The notes: a model not told the origin generated them from the letters alone. Numbered from the stretch's first letter, positions 27,274 to 36,192 are shown. The stretch: DNA of 64,000 bases from Bifidobacterium primatium (GCF_002802875.1 NZ_PEBI01000003.1:62001-126000), one strand, 5' to 3'. Numbers and translations are program-made.

Positions 27274-27561
27274 TCATTTCACGATGAAGGTCCGCTCGTT
27301 GGCGAGAGCTGGTATTTCGGTGATGGTGATGTGTTCCACGTTGCTCCATCGTGGGCCTTTGTGGAGTTGCCTGGTGAATTGTCTGAGGTTGTCGGCTTGG
27401 CCTTGCGCTTCGATTTCGACGGATCCGTTGTGTCTGTTGTGTGCCCAGCCGGTGATGCCGTATCGTCGGGCTTGGGTTGTGGCGAAGTAGCGGAATCCTA
27501 CTCCTTGGACGAGTCCGGTGATGGTGACGTGTATGCGGGTTGTGGTGTCGTCGTGGGTCAT
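27274..27561 (-). CDS. acyP: Acylphosphatase
   Basis: A 95-residue small hydrolase that cleaves carboxyl-phosphate bonds. The signature GLVQGVGFRYF (about 16-26) includes the catalytic arginine, and GWAHNRHNGSVEIEAQG (about 38-54) holds the catalytic asparagine. Length is normal. There is no visible ribosome site; the upstream bases are almost entirely C and A. It follows the metallopeptidase gene by 26 bases, so translation may be coupled. Confidence 0.92.
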   Translation of the reverse strand: MTHDDTTTRIHVTITGLVQGVGFRYFATTQARRYGITGWAHNRHNGSVEIEAQGQADNLRQFTRQLHKGPRWSNVEHITITEIPALANERTFIVK

Positions 27562-27587
27562 GGTGTGGTGTGGTTGTGGTGGTTGGT

Positions 27588-27956
27588 TCAGTATCCGTGG
27601 GCGTGCAGGTAGTCGTCGTCGAATCCGAAGTAGTGGCCGATTTCGTGCATGACGGTTTTTCGTATCTGTGTGACGAGTTCCTCATGGGTGGCGCAGATGC
27701 GTTCGTGGGGGCCTTTGAATATGGTGATGATGTCCGGCATCACTCCCCCGTAGCTGTTTGTTCGCTGTGGCAGCGGTATGCCTTCGTAGAGTCCCAGGAG
27801 TTCGCCGCAGGGGTCTTCCATGGCGGCGAGTTCGCGTTCGTTGGGTTCGTCGTCCATGGCGATGCCGATGTTGGCGAGCGCCCGGTGGAATCGTTCGGGT
27901 AGGAGGCCGAGTGCTTCTTCTATTGCGGTTTCGAAGTCCTGGTCGCTGATGTGCAT
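27588..27956 (-). CDS. Zincin-like minimal metallopeptidase family protein
   Basis: A 122-residue protein with HEIGHYFGFDDDYL near residue 105, the HExxHxxGxxD zinc-binding pattern of the small MtgA/DUF1025 (zincin-like) family. The N-terminal part has the family's ALGLLPERFHRALANIGIAM and a GVMPDIITIFKGPHER segment. No signal peptide is present, so it acts in the cytoplasm. Substrates are unknown. It is transcribed with acyP. Confidence 0.85.
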   Translation of the reverse strand: MHISDQDFETAIEEALGLLPERFHRALANIGIAMDDEPNERELAAMEDPCGELLGLYEGIPLPQRTNSYGGVMPDIITIFKGPHERICATHEELVTQIRKTVMHEIGHYFGFDDDYLHAHGY

Positions 27957-28128
27957 CGGCGTGCCTCTTCCGTTGTCGTTGATGATTGTTTGGCTTCTAC
28001 TGTTCTATGCCCCATCGACCGACGGAATGTCCATGCCTGTGCGGTTTACTACGCTTGGGCCTGACGGGGTTTATCGTTTTTCGGCCTGTGTTGGAAGAAG
28101 TGGCTGATTGTAGTTTTTGAGGCTGTTG

Positions 28129-29610
28129 ATGGATAACGAACTGTTTGAGAGGGCGCCGATTCCGAAGGCGTATTTCAGTCTGGCGATGCCGGTGGTGATG
28201 AGCATGCTCGTCACGTTGGTCTACAACATGGTGGATACGTATTTCATAGCGCATACGGGTGATGCGAATATGGTTGCGGGCGTCTCGTTGTCGGCGCCGG
28301 TGTTCATGGTGATGATTGCGATCGGCGATATTTTCGGTCTTGGTGGCAGTTCGGTGATTTCCCGTCTGTTCGGCCAGCATCGTTATGCGGATGGCAGGCG
28401 GTTGAGCGTGTTCAGTTTTTATGGGTCGTTGCTTATCGGCGCCGTGATTCTTGTCTGCGGTCTGGTGTTTCGTGGTCCGATTCTGTCGATGCTGGGCGCG
28501 AATGAGGCGACGTGGGTTCATGCGTCGGCGTATTACACGTGGATCATCATCGGTTCGCCGTTGATCATCGTGTCGATGACGCCGGTGAATCAGCTGCGCA
28601 CCGAGGGCCATGCGGTGCCGTCGATGATTGGCCAGATTGCGGGTACGGTGCTGAACATCATCCTCAACCCGCTGTTCATTCACGTGCTCGGGTGGGGTGC
28701 CGCGGGTTCGGCGATTGCCACCGTATTGGCGAACGTGTGCACCGACGCGTATCTTGTCTGGTTCCTCATCTTCCGGAGCACCAATCTGTCGGTGGATCCG
28801 CGGCTTATGCTCATGCGTTTCTCCGGTGCGCCACGTAGGGCTTCCACGAAGACCTATGGCAGGGAGTTCGTCGAACGTCCCGTGCCGGTGCGCCGTCGTC
28901 GTCTGAACATCACCGGTTTGGAGATCAAGGACATCCTCGTGATCGGCATTCCCGCCGCCATCACGAATCTTACGCAGAGTTTCGGCATCGTCATGGTGAA
29001 CCTGTATCTGCTGCGATATGGCAATGATCCGGTGGCGGCGATGGGTATCGCGTTGAAGGTGGTGCTGATTGCCGTGTCCGTGTTCGTGGGCTTCGCGTTC
29101 GGCGCGCAGGCGCTTATCGGCTACAACTACGGCGCCCGTAACATGAAGCGTCTGGCGGGGATTCTGCGGTTCTCCTATGTTTTCCTCAGCTGTTTCGCCA
29201 TCGTCATGACGATTGTGTTGAGTGTGTTCGACCGTGAGCTTATGGGATTCTTCATCAACGACCCGCATATCATCGACCTTGGTGCGGGAATGCTTCGCGT
29301 GCAGTTGTTGAGTCTTGTATGCGTGGGTGTCGTCATGGTGACCACGTGCACGTTCCAATCGACGGGCAAGGCCATGGGCGCGTTCATTCTGTCCATCAGC
29401 CGCCAGGGTGTGGTGTTGGTCATCGTGTTGGCGGTCGCTTCCCGTATCGTCGGCTATCAGGGCGTCATCGCCTCGCAGGCGATCGCCGACCTGATTACGG
29501 CGATTATGGCGGGAATCCTGTTCTATATCATGCTGCCCGAGCTGCGCGGAGGCTCGCGCAGGGACGGTGCGATCAAGGCCGGCACTGTCAAGGAGAATAC
29601 GGAATCATGA
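28129..29610 (+). CDS. MATE-family efflux transporter
   Basis: A 493-residue membrane protein with about 12 hydrophobic helices in two homologous halves, typical of MATE drug/sodium antiporters. The first half begins LAMPVVMSMLVTLVYNMVDT. The second half starts near 265 with ILVIGIPAAITNLTQSF. A cytoplasmic insert with SVDPRLMLMRFSGAPRR lies between the halves. GAGG lies 6 bases before the ATG at 28129, and a TTG at 28117 was rejected for lack of a site. Its stop codon overlaps the next gene's start, which argues for a joint function with the phosphatase. Confidence 0.88.
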   Translation: MDNELFERAPIPKAYFSLAMPVVMSMLVTLVYNMVDTYFIAHTGDANMVAGVSLSAPVFMVMIAIGDIFGLGGSSVISRLFGQHRYADGRRLSVFSFYGSLLIGAVILVCGLVFRGPILSMLGANEATWVHASAYYTWIIIGSPLIIVSMTPVNQLRTEGHAVPSMIGQIAGTVLNIILNPLFIHVLGWGAAGSAIATVLANVCTDAYLVWFLIFRSTNLSVDPRLMLMRFSGAPRRASTKTYGREFVERPVPVRRRRLNITGLEIKDILVIGIPAAITNLTQSFGIVMVNLYLLRYGNDPVAAMGIALKVVLIAVSVFVGFAFGAQALIGYNYGARNMKRLAGILRFSYVFLSCFAIVMTIVLSVFDRELMGFFINDPHIIDLGAGMLRVQLLSLVCVGVVMVTTCTFQSTGKAMGAFILSISRQGVVLVIVLAVASRIVGYQGVIASQAIADLITAIMAGILFYIMLPELRGGSRRDGAIKAGTVKENTES

Positions 29611-30083
29611 CGATCAGACTGTTGGTGATGGACGTCGACGGCACCCTGACCGACGGCGGCATCCTCATCGGCCCCGACGGCGAGATGATGAAGGCGTTCA
29701 ACGCGAAGGACGGGTACGGCATCAAGCATCTTCTGCCGGCCGCCGGCATCGAACCGATGATCATCACCGGACGTGATTCCCGCATTCTCGCCTATCGTGC
29801 GCATGAGCTGAACATTTCGGCGCTGTATCAGGGCGTGCACGACAAGCTGCCGTTGCTGCGTCGTCTCATGGAGGAGCGTGGACTGGATGCCTCCGAGGTC
29901 GCCTACATCGGCGACGACCTCAACGATCTGGAGGCCATCCGGTTCGCCGGCGTCTCCGGCTGCCCTGCCGACTCATCGCGGGGCATCGTCGACGTCGTGG
30001 ATTACGTGTGCCATCGCGACGGCGGCCGCGGCGCCGTACGCGAGTTCATCGAATATCTCCTCCGACTCAACGAAAGCCGATAA
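29607..30083 (+). CDS. KdsC-like HAD phosphatase
   Basis: A 158-residue capless HAD phosphatase of the KdsC (C0) type. Motif I is MDVDGTLTDGGI near residue 8. Then come AFNAKDGYGIKHL near 30, IITGRDS near 50, a lysine in the GVHDKLPLL segment, and motif IV YIGDDLNDLEAI near 100. The classic KdsC makes Kdo for lipopolysaccharide, which Gram-positive bifidobacteria lack, so the substrate must differ (for example a related acidic sugar phosphate). The ATG overlaps the MATE stop. Confidence 0.83.
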   Translation: MTIRLLVMDVDGTLTDGGILIGPDGEMMKAFNAKDGYGIKHLLPAAGIEPMIITGRDSRILAYRAHELNISALYQGVHDKLPLLRRLMEERGLDASEVAYIGDDLNDLEAIRFAGVSGCPADSSRGIVDVVDYVCHRDGGRGAVREFIEYLLRLNESR

Positions 30084-30174
30084 ACGGACCATTCATACAT
30101 CCCGTCCGGTGTCGTGGTCAACGAATGACTACGATACCGGACGTTCTCGTTCCAAGGCGGTTACTGTGGCAGCC

Positions 30175-30855
30175 ATGACAGAACACGAAAGCGACAACGG
30201 CGACGGACGCATCAGCTTGGCCGCCGTCGACAACGACGCCATGACATTGATGGCATTGCAGGCCATCGCGCCAAAGCTCCTGCCCGGCGGCAGGTTCATC
30301 TGGACGACCGATTCGCCGAACACGGCGGTACGGCGGGCCCTGAACCCGACGACCCGGACGGATATGCTGCTCATGGACATGTCCCTCGGCCGCGACAGCG
30401 GTGCGGCGGTCTGCCGGCGCATACGCTCACGCACCCCGCACATGCCAATGCTCGCCGTCACCTCGTTCCCCCTGCACATCTACGCGAAGGCCGCGGCCGA
30501 TGCGGGAGCCCAGGGCATCGCATCGAAATCCGACATGCCCGCGCTCGCCCGCGCCATGCGCATCGTCGCCGACGGCGGCACCGTCCCCTACGACGATCCG
30601 ATATCATTCGAGACCGCCGAACAGGCACACCGGCGTCTCGCCACCGACCTGTCGCAGGACCTTCCTCTCCTGACCGACAAGGAAGTGGAGACATTGGAGA
30701 TGATGTCGCGCGGCTACACCTTCGAACGATTGGCGAAGGAATGGGGCGTCGGCTCCAGCACCATCCGCACACACGCCCACCGGGCGGAAAGGAAACTGGG
30801 GGCAGTCACACTGGCGCAGGCCATCGCGATTTGGATGAGCGAGGAACGAGCATGA
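30175..30855 (+). CDS. LuxR/NarL-type response regulator
   Basis: A 226-residue two-domain regulator. The receiver domain has DND at 19-21, the phosphoacceptor Asp68 in LLMDMSL, a threonine in LAVTSF, and lysine in IASKSD. The C-terminal GerE-type HTH (about 160-220) reads LTDKEVETLEMMSRGYTFER followed by SSTIRTHAHRAERKLG. A GTG at 30166 with a nearby purine-rich sequence is an alternative start. Its stop overlaps the sensor kinase start (ATGA), so the two are a coupled two-component pair. The targets are unknown; the MATE gene just upstream is a candidate. Confidence 0.87.
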   Translation: MTEHESDNGDGRISLAAVDNDAMTLMALQAIAPKLLPGGRFIWTTDSPNTAVRRALNPTTRTDMLLMDMSLGRDSGAAVCRRIRSRTPHMPMLAVTSFPLHIYAKAAADAGAQGIASKSDMPALARAMRIVADGGTVPYDDPISFETAEQAHRRLATDLSQDLPLLTDKEVETLEMMSRGYTFERLAKEWGVGSSTIRTHAHRAERKLGAVTLAQAIAIWMSEERA

Positions 30856-32270
30856 GCACGAACATGAATGATACGAACACCGAAACGGAACCCGAAGACA
30901 ACACAATCACGGATAAGACTGGCGAACGCGTCGAACCGCTGGAGGGCGGGTCGCCGGCAACGCTATGGCAGCATGTGCTCCAATGGTGGCATGAACCGCA
31001 TTTCATCGGCAAAACCGCCCTCGTCATGCTGATATTGCTGGCCTTCGGCAACGTCTACGCCATGACGGACGGCTCCGGATCCCCCATCGGCGTACAGGCG
31101 TGCTATCTCATCGCATACGCGGCCCTGGCATTATGGAAACGGTGGCCGCGCGCCATGGGGCCGATCCTGCTCATCATCATGCCCGTCGTATGCGTGACCA
31201 CGCGCGTCTACATGATTGCCGACGTATGGCCGCTGTATCTCGCCGTACTGCTCGGCATCGGATACCTCATGCCAAAATGGCTGGGAGCCGTGGCGCCCGT
31301 CGTCGGCGTGGGCGTCGAGATCGGTTCGGCCGTATTGCTCGACGGGGGCGTCATCCGACCGGCCATGTTCGGTGCGCTCAACCCGATCGCCGGCATCGTC
31401 GCGGGATACGTCGATGCGATGCTTGTGGCCGACGGAACTGCCGGCGCATCCCCGCACACCATGGGCTGGAGCATAGCGCCGTCCTCCCCCATCACCATGC
31501 TGCTGGCCGTGACGTCCACGCTGTTTATGTACGTGTTCGTCGCCTACGGCATGTATGCGAAGGGCCGCGACAGGCTCCGCATCGACGAGCGCGAGCGGCG
31601 TCGCATGACGCGGCAGCTCTCGCGGACGCGGCTCAACCAGCGGCTCGCCGGCATGATCCACGATTCCGTGACCAACGACCTGTCCCAGGTGGTGATGCTC
31701 TCCTATCAGGCGCGCTCCCAGTTCGACGCCTCCTCGAACCCGCAGCTTGCGGCGACGATGGATGCCATCAATCAGCGCACGCATGCGGCGCTCGATGGCA
31801 TCCACAAGGTGATCGACTTGCTGTTGGACGGTGAACGGGACGGCAGCCCCCATATGGATGGGAAAGCGACCGCCGGCACCGAGGCGTTGAGACGGCTGGC
31901 CGACGCCGAGGAGACCAAACTGCGTGAACTGGGATACCATGGCACCACCCATTGGAAGGGTTCCGCCGCCGCGATGGATTCCACTCGGCTCGGTCTCATC
32001 CGCGATCTGCTGAAGGAGGTCTATGCAAACATCCTGCGGCACTGCATGCCGGGGGACGACGCGTACGACGTGTTCATTACGGTCGATGACGCCACGATGC
32101 GCATCACCGAAGTGAACCCCGTACGCGAGGCGCCTGAGGCGATACAGGGGCTGGGTTCGGGACGTGGCCTCGGCCTTCACCGTACGGCCGTCGAGGCCAT
32201 CGGCGGCGAATTCAACACCGGCATCCAGGACGGCACGTGGACCATCGACGCACTGGTCCCGCTGCGCTGA
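30852..32270 (+). CDS. Sensor histidine kinase (HisKA_3 type)
   Basis: A 472-residue membrane kinase. After an acidic N-terminus of about 45 residues come about six hydrophobic segments up to about 235. A basic/coiled linker (RRMTRQLSRTRLNQRLAG) leads to the dimerisation and phosphotransfer helix with MIHDSVTNDLSQVVML; the histidine of IHDS is the likely phosphosite. The ATPase domain has an N box (EVYANILRH) and G2 box (GSGRGLGLHRTAVEAIGG). The usual DxGxG is replaced by TEVNPV, a weak G1 box that may lower activity. It partners the response regulator encoded immediately upstream. Confidence 0.85.
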   Translation: MSTNMNDTNTETEPEDNTITDKTGERVEPLEGGSPATLWQHVLQWWHEPHFIGKTALVMLILLAFGNVYAMTDGSGSPIGVQACYLIAYAALALWKRWPRAMGPILLIIMPVVCVTTRVYMIADVWPLYLAVLLGIGYLMPKWLGAVAPVVGVGVEIGSAVLLDGGVIRPAMFGALNPIAGIVAGYVDAMLVADGTAGASPHTMGWSIAPSSPITMLLAVTSTLFMYVFVAYGMYAKGRDRLRIDERERRRMTRQLSRTRLNQRLAGMIHDSVTNDLSQVVMLSYQARSQFDASSNPQLAATMDAINQRTHAALDGIHKVIDLLLDGERDGSPHMDGKATAGTEALRRLADAEETKLRELGYHGTTHWKGSAAAMDSTRLGLIRDLLKEVYANILRHCMPGDDAYDVFITVDDATMRITEVNPVREAPEAIQGLGSGRGLGLHRTAVEAIGGEFNTGIQDGTWTIDALVPLR

Positions 32271-32360
32271 CTTCGGTCTCGGCGCCCTTGACGCCTTGAT
32301 GCCATGCGTTTCGGCTATCATCGCCAAGTGAAGCATACGAATCCGGCAAAGGAGCGAATC

Positions 32361-32903
32361 ATGGCAGGCAACGCCGAAAACACGCTGGTACTGGTGTTCC
32401 ACCCCAGTCTGGAATCCGAATCCGTGGCCAACAGGAAGCTGGCTGAGGCCGCACGGGGCGTCGACGGCGTTACGGTGCGCGACGTGTACGCGCTCTACCC
32501 GGACGGCAAAATCGACGTGGCCGCCGAACAGGCCGAACTGCTCAAGGCCGACCGCATCATCTGGCAGTTCCCCGTCTACTGGTATTCCTCTCCCTCGCTG
32601 CTTAAGAAGTGGGAGGACGAGGTGCTCGCCTACGGGTGGGCATACGGCCCCGGCGGCGACAATCTCGCCGGCAAGAAGATCATGTGCGCCGTGACCGCCG
32701 GCAGCACGGAGGACGAATACCAGCATGACGGCAGGTTCCGCGCCACCATGGACGAGACGCTCAACCCGATGCGCATCACCACCGAATACGTGGGCGCGCA
32801 GTGGGTCGAGCCGTTCGCTGTATACGCCTGCACGCCGGACGGATTGACCGAGGAGCGGCTTGCCGATGCCGCCGAACGATACGCGGAGGTTCTGCGCGGC
32901 TAG
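32361..32903 (+). CDS. NAD(P)H-dependent flavodoxin-fold oxidoreductase
   Basis: A 180-residue protein of the NQO1/MdaB/KefF-like family that reduces quinones or similar electrophiles with bound flavin. It has LVLVFHPSLESESVANRKLA at the N-terminus, and the flavin-binding WQFPVYWYSSPSLLKKWEDE near 73. GWAYGPGGDNLAGKK near 93 and VTAGSTEDEY are also typical. AAAGGAGCG precedes the ATG. It is monocistronic, ending at a clear terminator, and marks the left edge of the redox region that follows. Confidence 0.87.
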   Translation: MAGNAENTLVLVFHPSLESESVANRKLAEAARGVDGVTVRDVYALYPDGKIDVAAEQAELLKADRIIWQFPVYWYSSPSLLKKWEDEVLAYGWAYGPGGDNLAGKKIMCAVTAGSTEDEYQHDGRFRATMDETLNPMRITTEYVGAQWVEPFAVYACTPDGLTEERLADAAERYAEVLRG

Positions 32904-32920
32904 ACGACGCCGACCATCAC

Positions 32921-32972
32921 AGGCCGTGGAAACCGACGGGACTTCGTCCTTGAGCCGGATCCACGGCCTTTT
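32921..32972 (+). terminator. Rho-independent terminator after the oxidoreductase gene
   Basis: A perfect 10-bp stem (AGGCCGTGGA with its complement) with a 29-base loop that contains a smaller hairpin, followed by TTTT. It lies in the gap with a convergent gene. Confidence 0.8.
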
Positions 32973-32975
32973 TCG

Positions 32976-33314
32976 TCAGATTGGTTGGTTCCAAACGAAC
33001 AGGCCGACCATCTGCGTCACCAGCAGAATGAGCAGGGCGCAGGAGACGACGAACCAGACTCCCCCTACCGCGGCCATTCCCACACCGGCGGCCTTGCACC
33101 ACGAAGGAACGGGCCTTCCCTTGTACCGGCGCCACGCCCGCCATGCCAGCAACGCCGCCCCCTCGACGGCAAGCAGGAAGGCGATGCCCAGACAGATACC
33201 CGCGCCGACCGCCAGGGCCGCGCCCACGCCCAAGGCCACCAGACCGAGGGTCATCACGGCCAGCATGCCGACGTAGAGCGCGATCAGCAGTATGAACAGT
33301 CCGGCGATGATCAT
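32976..33314 (-). CDS. Small integral membrane protein of unknown function
   Basis: A 112-residue protein that is mostly hydrophobic. Two helices occupy about 1-55, then comes a basic loop (WRAWRRYKGRPVPSWCK), and a third helix lies at about 75-105. It ends VWNQPI. ATCAGGAGGGGCCT precedes the ATG, so it is clearly translated. Longer open frames across it are shadows. I do not recognise the family. It is divergent from nothing and lies downstream of the cupin gene on the same strand, after a 158-base gap. Confidence 0.75.
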   Translation of the reverse strand: MIIAGLFILLIALYVGMLAVMTLGLVALGVGAALAVGAGICLGIAFLLAVEGAALLAWRAWRRYKGRPVPSWCKAAGVGMAAVGGVWFVVSCALLILLVTQMVGLFVWNQPI

Positions 33315-33472
33315 AGGCCCCTCCTGATTTCCCGATTCGCAGGCAAGGGCGAAACCGTATTGACCGCTGTTCCTCGGCGGATGGCAGGACGCCCACACGA
33401 CCATCATAGGTCCATGACGGCGGGAAACCGTCGGGAACCAGAAGCAGCACGGCCCGTATGCCCAGCGTGCGG

Positions 33473-33871
33473 TCAGGCGAGGCTGCGGTATGCCTCGTCG
33501 TCGACCGATTCGAGCCATTCGTTGCTTGCGCCGTCCCTCTTGGGCATGACGGCGATGTGCGCGAACGCCTCGTTCGGGGCGGCGCCGTGCCAGTGCTTGG
33601 TCTCCGGCGGGATATAGGCCACGTCGCCGGGCTTGAGCTCCACCGGCTCTTGGCCTTCGATCTGGTAGTAGCCTCGTCCGCCCACGGCGATCAGGATCTG
33701 GCATACGCCGTGGTGGATGTGCCAGTGATTCGTGCATCCCGGTTCGAACGTCACGTTCGCGACATTGACCTGATCGTCGCCGGCAAGCGGCGCAAGCCAG
33801 CTCCGGCCTTCGAAATACTGGGCGTAGGCATCGTTCGGCTTGCCCATCGGGAATGGACTCGGATTCTCCAT
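33473..33871 (-). CDS. Cupin-domain protein
   Basis: A 132-residue single-domain cupin. The first metal-binding motif is TNHWHIHHGVCQILI near 46-60, with several histidines, and the second is KPGDVAYIPPETKHWHG near 80-96. Small cupins of this type sit beside aldo/keto reductases, flavodoxins and carboxymuconolactone-type proteins in many bacteria, and this region has the same company. AAAGGACAAGAAATC precedes the ATG. The reaction is unknown. Confidence 0.85.
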   Translation of the reverse strand: MENPSPFPMGKPNDAYAQYFEGRSWLAPLAGDDQVNVANVTFEPGCTNHWHIHHGVCQILIAVGGRGYYQIEGQEPVELKPGDVAYIPPETKHWHGAAPNEAFAHIAVMPKRDGASNEWLESVDDEAYRSLA

Positions 33872-33944
33872 GATTTCTTGTCCTTTCGTGGATCGTTCGG
33901 TCCCATTACACGGCATCCGCCGCCGTATCGCCAATAGCGTCGTT

Positions 33945-34157
33945 TCATGGGACGCCATGTCCTGCACGCATGGCCAATGCATGGCCTCCCACCGTTCGGC
34001 GTTCCCGTGCGCTCAGTCGGTTCGTCTTGGTCGCGTCCCGTCCGATGGATCGGTTGAGGATCTCCGCGAATTCGAGGTCTCTGCCCTTGAATCGTGAGGC
34101 GATGCCGCCGCGCCGATTGGCGATGTTGCCGTGTCGGTCATCACGGTCGTTGATCAT
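33945..34157 (-). CDS. Small open frame with a good ribosome site, unrecognised
   Basis: A 70-codon frame starting MINDRDDRHGNIANRR. It is kept because GAAAGGACAAACGACC precedes its ATG and closely resembles the ribosome site of the cupin gene downstream. The product is basic and hydrophilic, and no family is recognised. It starts inside the end of a flavin-reductase fragment, so it may be a by-product of the decay of that region. Confidence 0.35.
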   Translation of the reverse strand: MINDRDDRHGNIANRRGGIASRFKGRDLEFAEILNRSIGRDATKTNRLSARERRTVGGHALAMRAGHGVP

Positions 34158-34299
34158 GGTCGTTTGTCCTTTCGGTTTGACCGTCGAGGTATCGGGTCAT
34201 GCGGTCGATGGCCGTGATGAGCCGGGCCTCGAGGTTGTTGTAGTAGACGGGCGAGATGACGATGATCGCATCCGCCGTGTGGATTGCGATGTACGTGGT
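34141..34299 (-). pseudogene. Fragment of an NADPH-dependent FMN reductase/flavodoxin-family gene
   Basis: Read in one minus-strand frame, this stretch gives about 52 residues with the family core ADAIIVISPVYYNN and LITAIDRMTRYLDG. This is the segment that in WrbA/NADPH-FMN reductases follows the flavin site. It lacks its N-terminal half, where the sequence passes instead into a transporter fragment, and stops soon after. It therefore looks like a remnant joined to another remnant by deletion. Confidence 0.7.
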
Positions 34300-34796
34300 C
34301 GGCGAGTCGGACACGCACCGTCAGCAGTGCGAGCAGGATCAGGGCGAACAGGCATGCCACGCATGCGGCCGCACGGATGGAGAGCATGGTGATGGCCATG
34401 CCGCCGACCGTGGTGCCCACGGTGACCGACGTTGCCGAAGGCGATCGACATGCCATTGGCGAATTCGGGGGCGTGGGGCATGGACGTGGTGACGATGTAC
34501 TGCTGTAGGCTGTTGCCGACGCCGAACAGGATGCCCCAGACGATCACCGCAACGGCCTGCAGCGGCGAACGGCCCGGGACGAGCAGCACCGCAAGCAGTG
34601 CGGCGAGCAATAGGACGCCGTAGATCATCTGGGTGCGGCGGGGGTCGGCGGACAGCACGCGTCCGGCGACCCAGCTGCCGAGCACGCCGGCCGCGCCGAA
34701 CACGAACAGCATGACCGGCAGGACCGCTTGCCCCAGTCCCATGACGGCGGCACCGTGCTTCGCATCGGCGTCGCCGAATCCGCTTGTTGGGCCCAT
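34300..34796 (-). pseudogene. Frameshifted C-terminal half of an MFS efflux transporter
   Basis: From 34796 one frame encodes transporter-like helices (VMLFVFGAAGVLGSWVAGRV, then VLLLAALLAVLLVPG, then the motif FANGMSIAFGN). At about 34430 the homology jumps to another frame, which continues SVTVGTTVGGMAITML and another helix (ACVACLFALILLALLTV). This is the C-terminal part of a DHA1/AraJ-like MFS protein with a frameshift. The N-terminal half is missing and no ribosome site precedes the first ATG, so it cannot make a working transporter. Confidence 0.8.
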
Positions 34797-34828
34797 ACGC
34801 TACCGTGCCAGACGAAGGGGGACTGATT

Positions 34829-36148
34829 ATGTCGAAACCATTGCTCAACGACCCGGCCCGACGCGCATTGACGTGGGCCATGCTGCTCGCCGTGATTCCG
34901 GCAGCGTTCGTCGCGGTATTGGCCGCAGCCATCAGCCCGGGGTTCCGCACCGCGCACATGGGCCCGATCGCATTGGGCGTGATCGCCTACGTGTGGATGC
35001 TGGAGGCCGTGTACCTCGCCTGCCGGCCGCATTGGCTCGACCGTCTCATCGGACTGCCGTACCTGTATGTCATGCACGGCGTGCTCGGCACGCTCGCCCT
35101 GGTGCTGGCCGCATTGCATCGCATGGCCCTGCCCGCCTACTCGCTGGTCAGGCTCACCGGAGGCGTATCCTATACGCTGCTGTTCCTCGGCGTGCTGCTG
35201 GCGCTGGTGTTCATGGCCCGGCCAATCGCCGAACTGGTGCCGCCCATCGCCCGGCTGCGCGCACGGCTGGCGCGGGTCCTGAGCCATGAGACGTCGGTGT
35301 GGCTGCATCGCATACTGCTGCTGGCGGTCGTGTTCGCATGGGCGCACTTCCACCTCATCTTCTACATCGTCCGAGCCCGCCCGTTCATCATCATGGCCGA
35401 CGCGACCACCCTGTTCGTCCTGGCCTCCTATGTTCTCGACCGCATCGGCCGGCACACGAAGGCGTGGCACGGCGTCGTGGCCGGCTGCCGAACGGTCGCG
35501 CCCGGTGTGGCCGAACTCGCCGTGCGGGTCCGGCCGTCGTCCCCAAGCGTCACCGGCATGACGTGGGAGGAGGGGGACTTCACGTTCATCCGTTTCCCCA
35601 AGGTCTGGGGAATGAAGGAGTATCACCCATTCTCCATCATCAACACGCCCGACGACACAGCCGGAAAGAACGTGATGGTCCGGTTCGCGATCCGCACGGA
35701 CGGCGACTTCACCCGTCGGCTTCCGCAGGTCGCGCAGGCCGGCGAGCGCGTGGACCTGCTTCCCCCGTTCGGCCGCTACCGCCGGTTCCTCGACGAGCAT
35801 GATGGCGACCGGCCGATCGTGATGTATGCGGGAGGCATCGGCATCACCCCGCTGCTGCCGCTGGCGTTCTCCTATGGGGGCCGTCGTCGGATCGTCCTGA
35901 TGTATTCGGCCTCCGACGCCGACGGGCTGCTGTACCGCGATGGGCTGGAGGCGTGGAGGCGGCGCACCGGCAACACGCTGATCCTCAAAACCGGCCGGTT
36001 CTCCCCCGACGAGCTGAATCGTGCGGTCATGCCGGAGGCGGTGTATCTCATCGCAGGTCCCGCGTCGATGAACCGTGCGGTCAGGAGGATGCTGCGCGGG
36101 TCCGGTGTTCGCATGGCCGACATCTGCTATGAGCCGTTCGCGTTCTGA
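34829..36148 (+). CDS. Ferric reductase-like transmembrane flavocytochrome
   Basis: A 439-residue protein with an N-terminal ferric-reductase-like membrane domain of about six helices and a C-terminal ferredoxin-reductase domain. Histidine pairs suited to two b hemes are in MHG...ALH (14 apart, near 90) and WLHR...WAHF (13 apart, near 155). The flavin site is EYHPFSII near 268. The pyridine-nucleotide site is MYAGGIGITPLLP near 333, and the protein ends in YEPFAF. It should move electrons from NAD(P)H through FAD and heme across the membrane. GAAGGGGGACTGATT precedes the ATG at 34829. Confidence 0.85.
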   Translation: MSKPLLNDPARRALTWAMLLAVIPAAFVAVLAAAISPGFRTAHMGPIALGVIAYVWMLEAVYLACRPHWLDRLIGLPYLYVMHGVLGTLALVLAALHRMALPAYSLVRLTGGVSYTLLFLGVLLALVFMARPIAELVPPIARLRARLARVLSHETSVWLHRILLLAVVFAWAHFHLIFYIVRARPFIIMADATTLFVLASYVLDRIGRHTKAWHGVVAGCRTVAPGVAELAVRVRPSSPSVTGMTWEEGDFTFIRFPKVWGMKEYHPFSIINTPDDTAGKNVMVRFAIRTDGDFTRRLPQVAQAGERVDLLPPFGRYRRFLDEHDGDRPIVMYAGGIGITPLLPLAFSYGGRRRIVLMYSASDADGLLYRDGLEAWRRRTGNTLILKTGRFSPDELNRAVMPEAVYLIAGPASMNRAVRRMLRGSGVRMADICYEPFAF

Positions 36149-36176
36149 CGTTCCGGACGGATGCCGTGCGCTTTCG

Positions 36177-36192
36177 TATACTGGCGTGCATG
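36177..36192 (+). promoter_or_regulatory. Leaderless promoter of elaA
   Basis: A -10 hexamer TATACT (36177-36182) is followed by 7 bases and then the ATG, and no Shine-Dalgarno sequence is present. The transcript should start at or next to the A of the start codon. Confidence 0.65.

Noticed and set aside
27254-27685. 143-codon minus-strand frame overlapping acylphosphatase
   Set aside because: It is threonine/histidine/arginine-rich shadow sequence; the overlapping frame encodes a complete acylphosphatase with the catalytic motif.
30741-31834. Alternative frames over the sensor kinase
   Set aside because: Histidine- and arginine-rich shadow translations with no start site; the kinase frame begins at the ATGA overlap at 30852.
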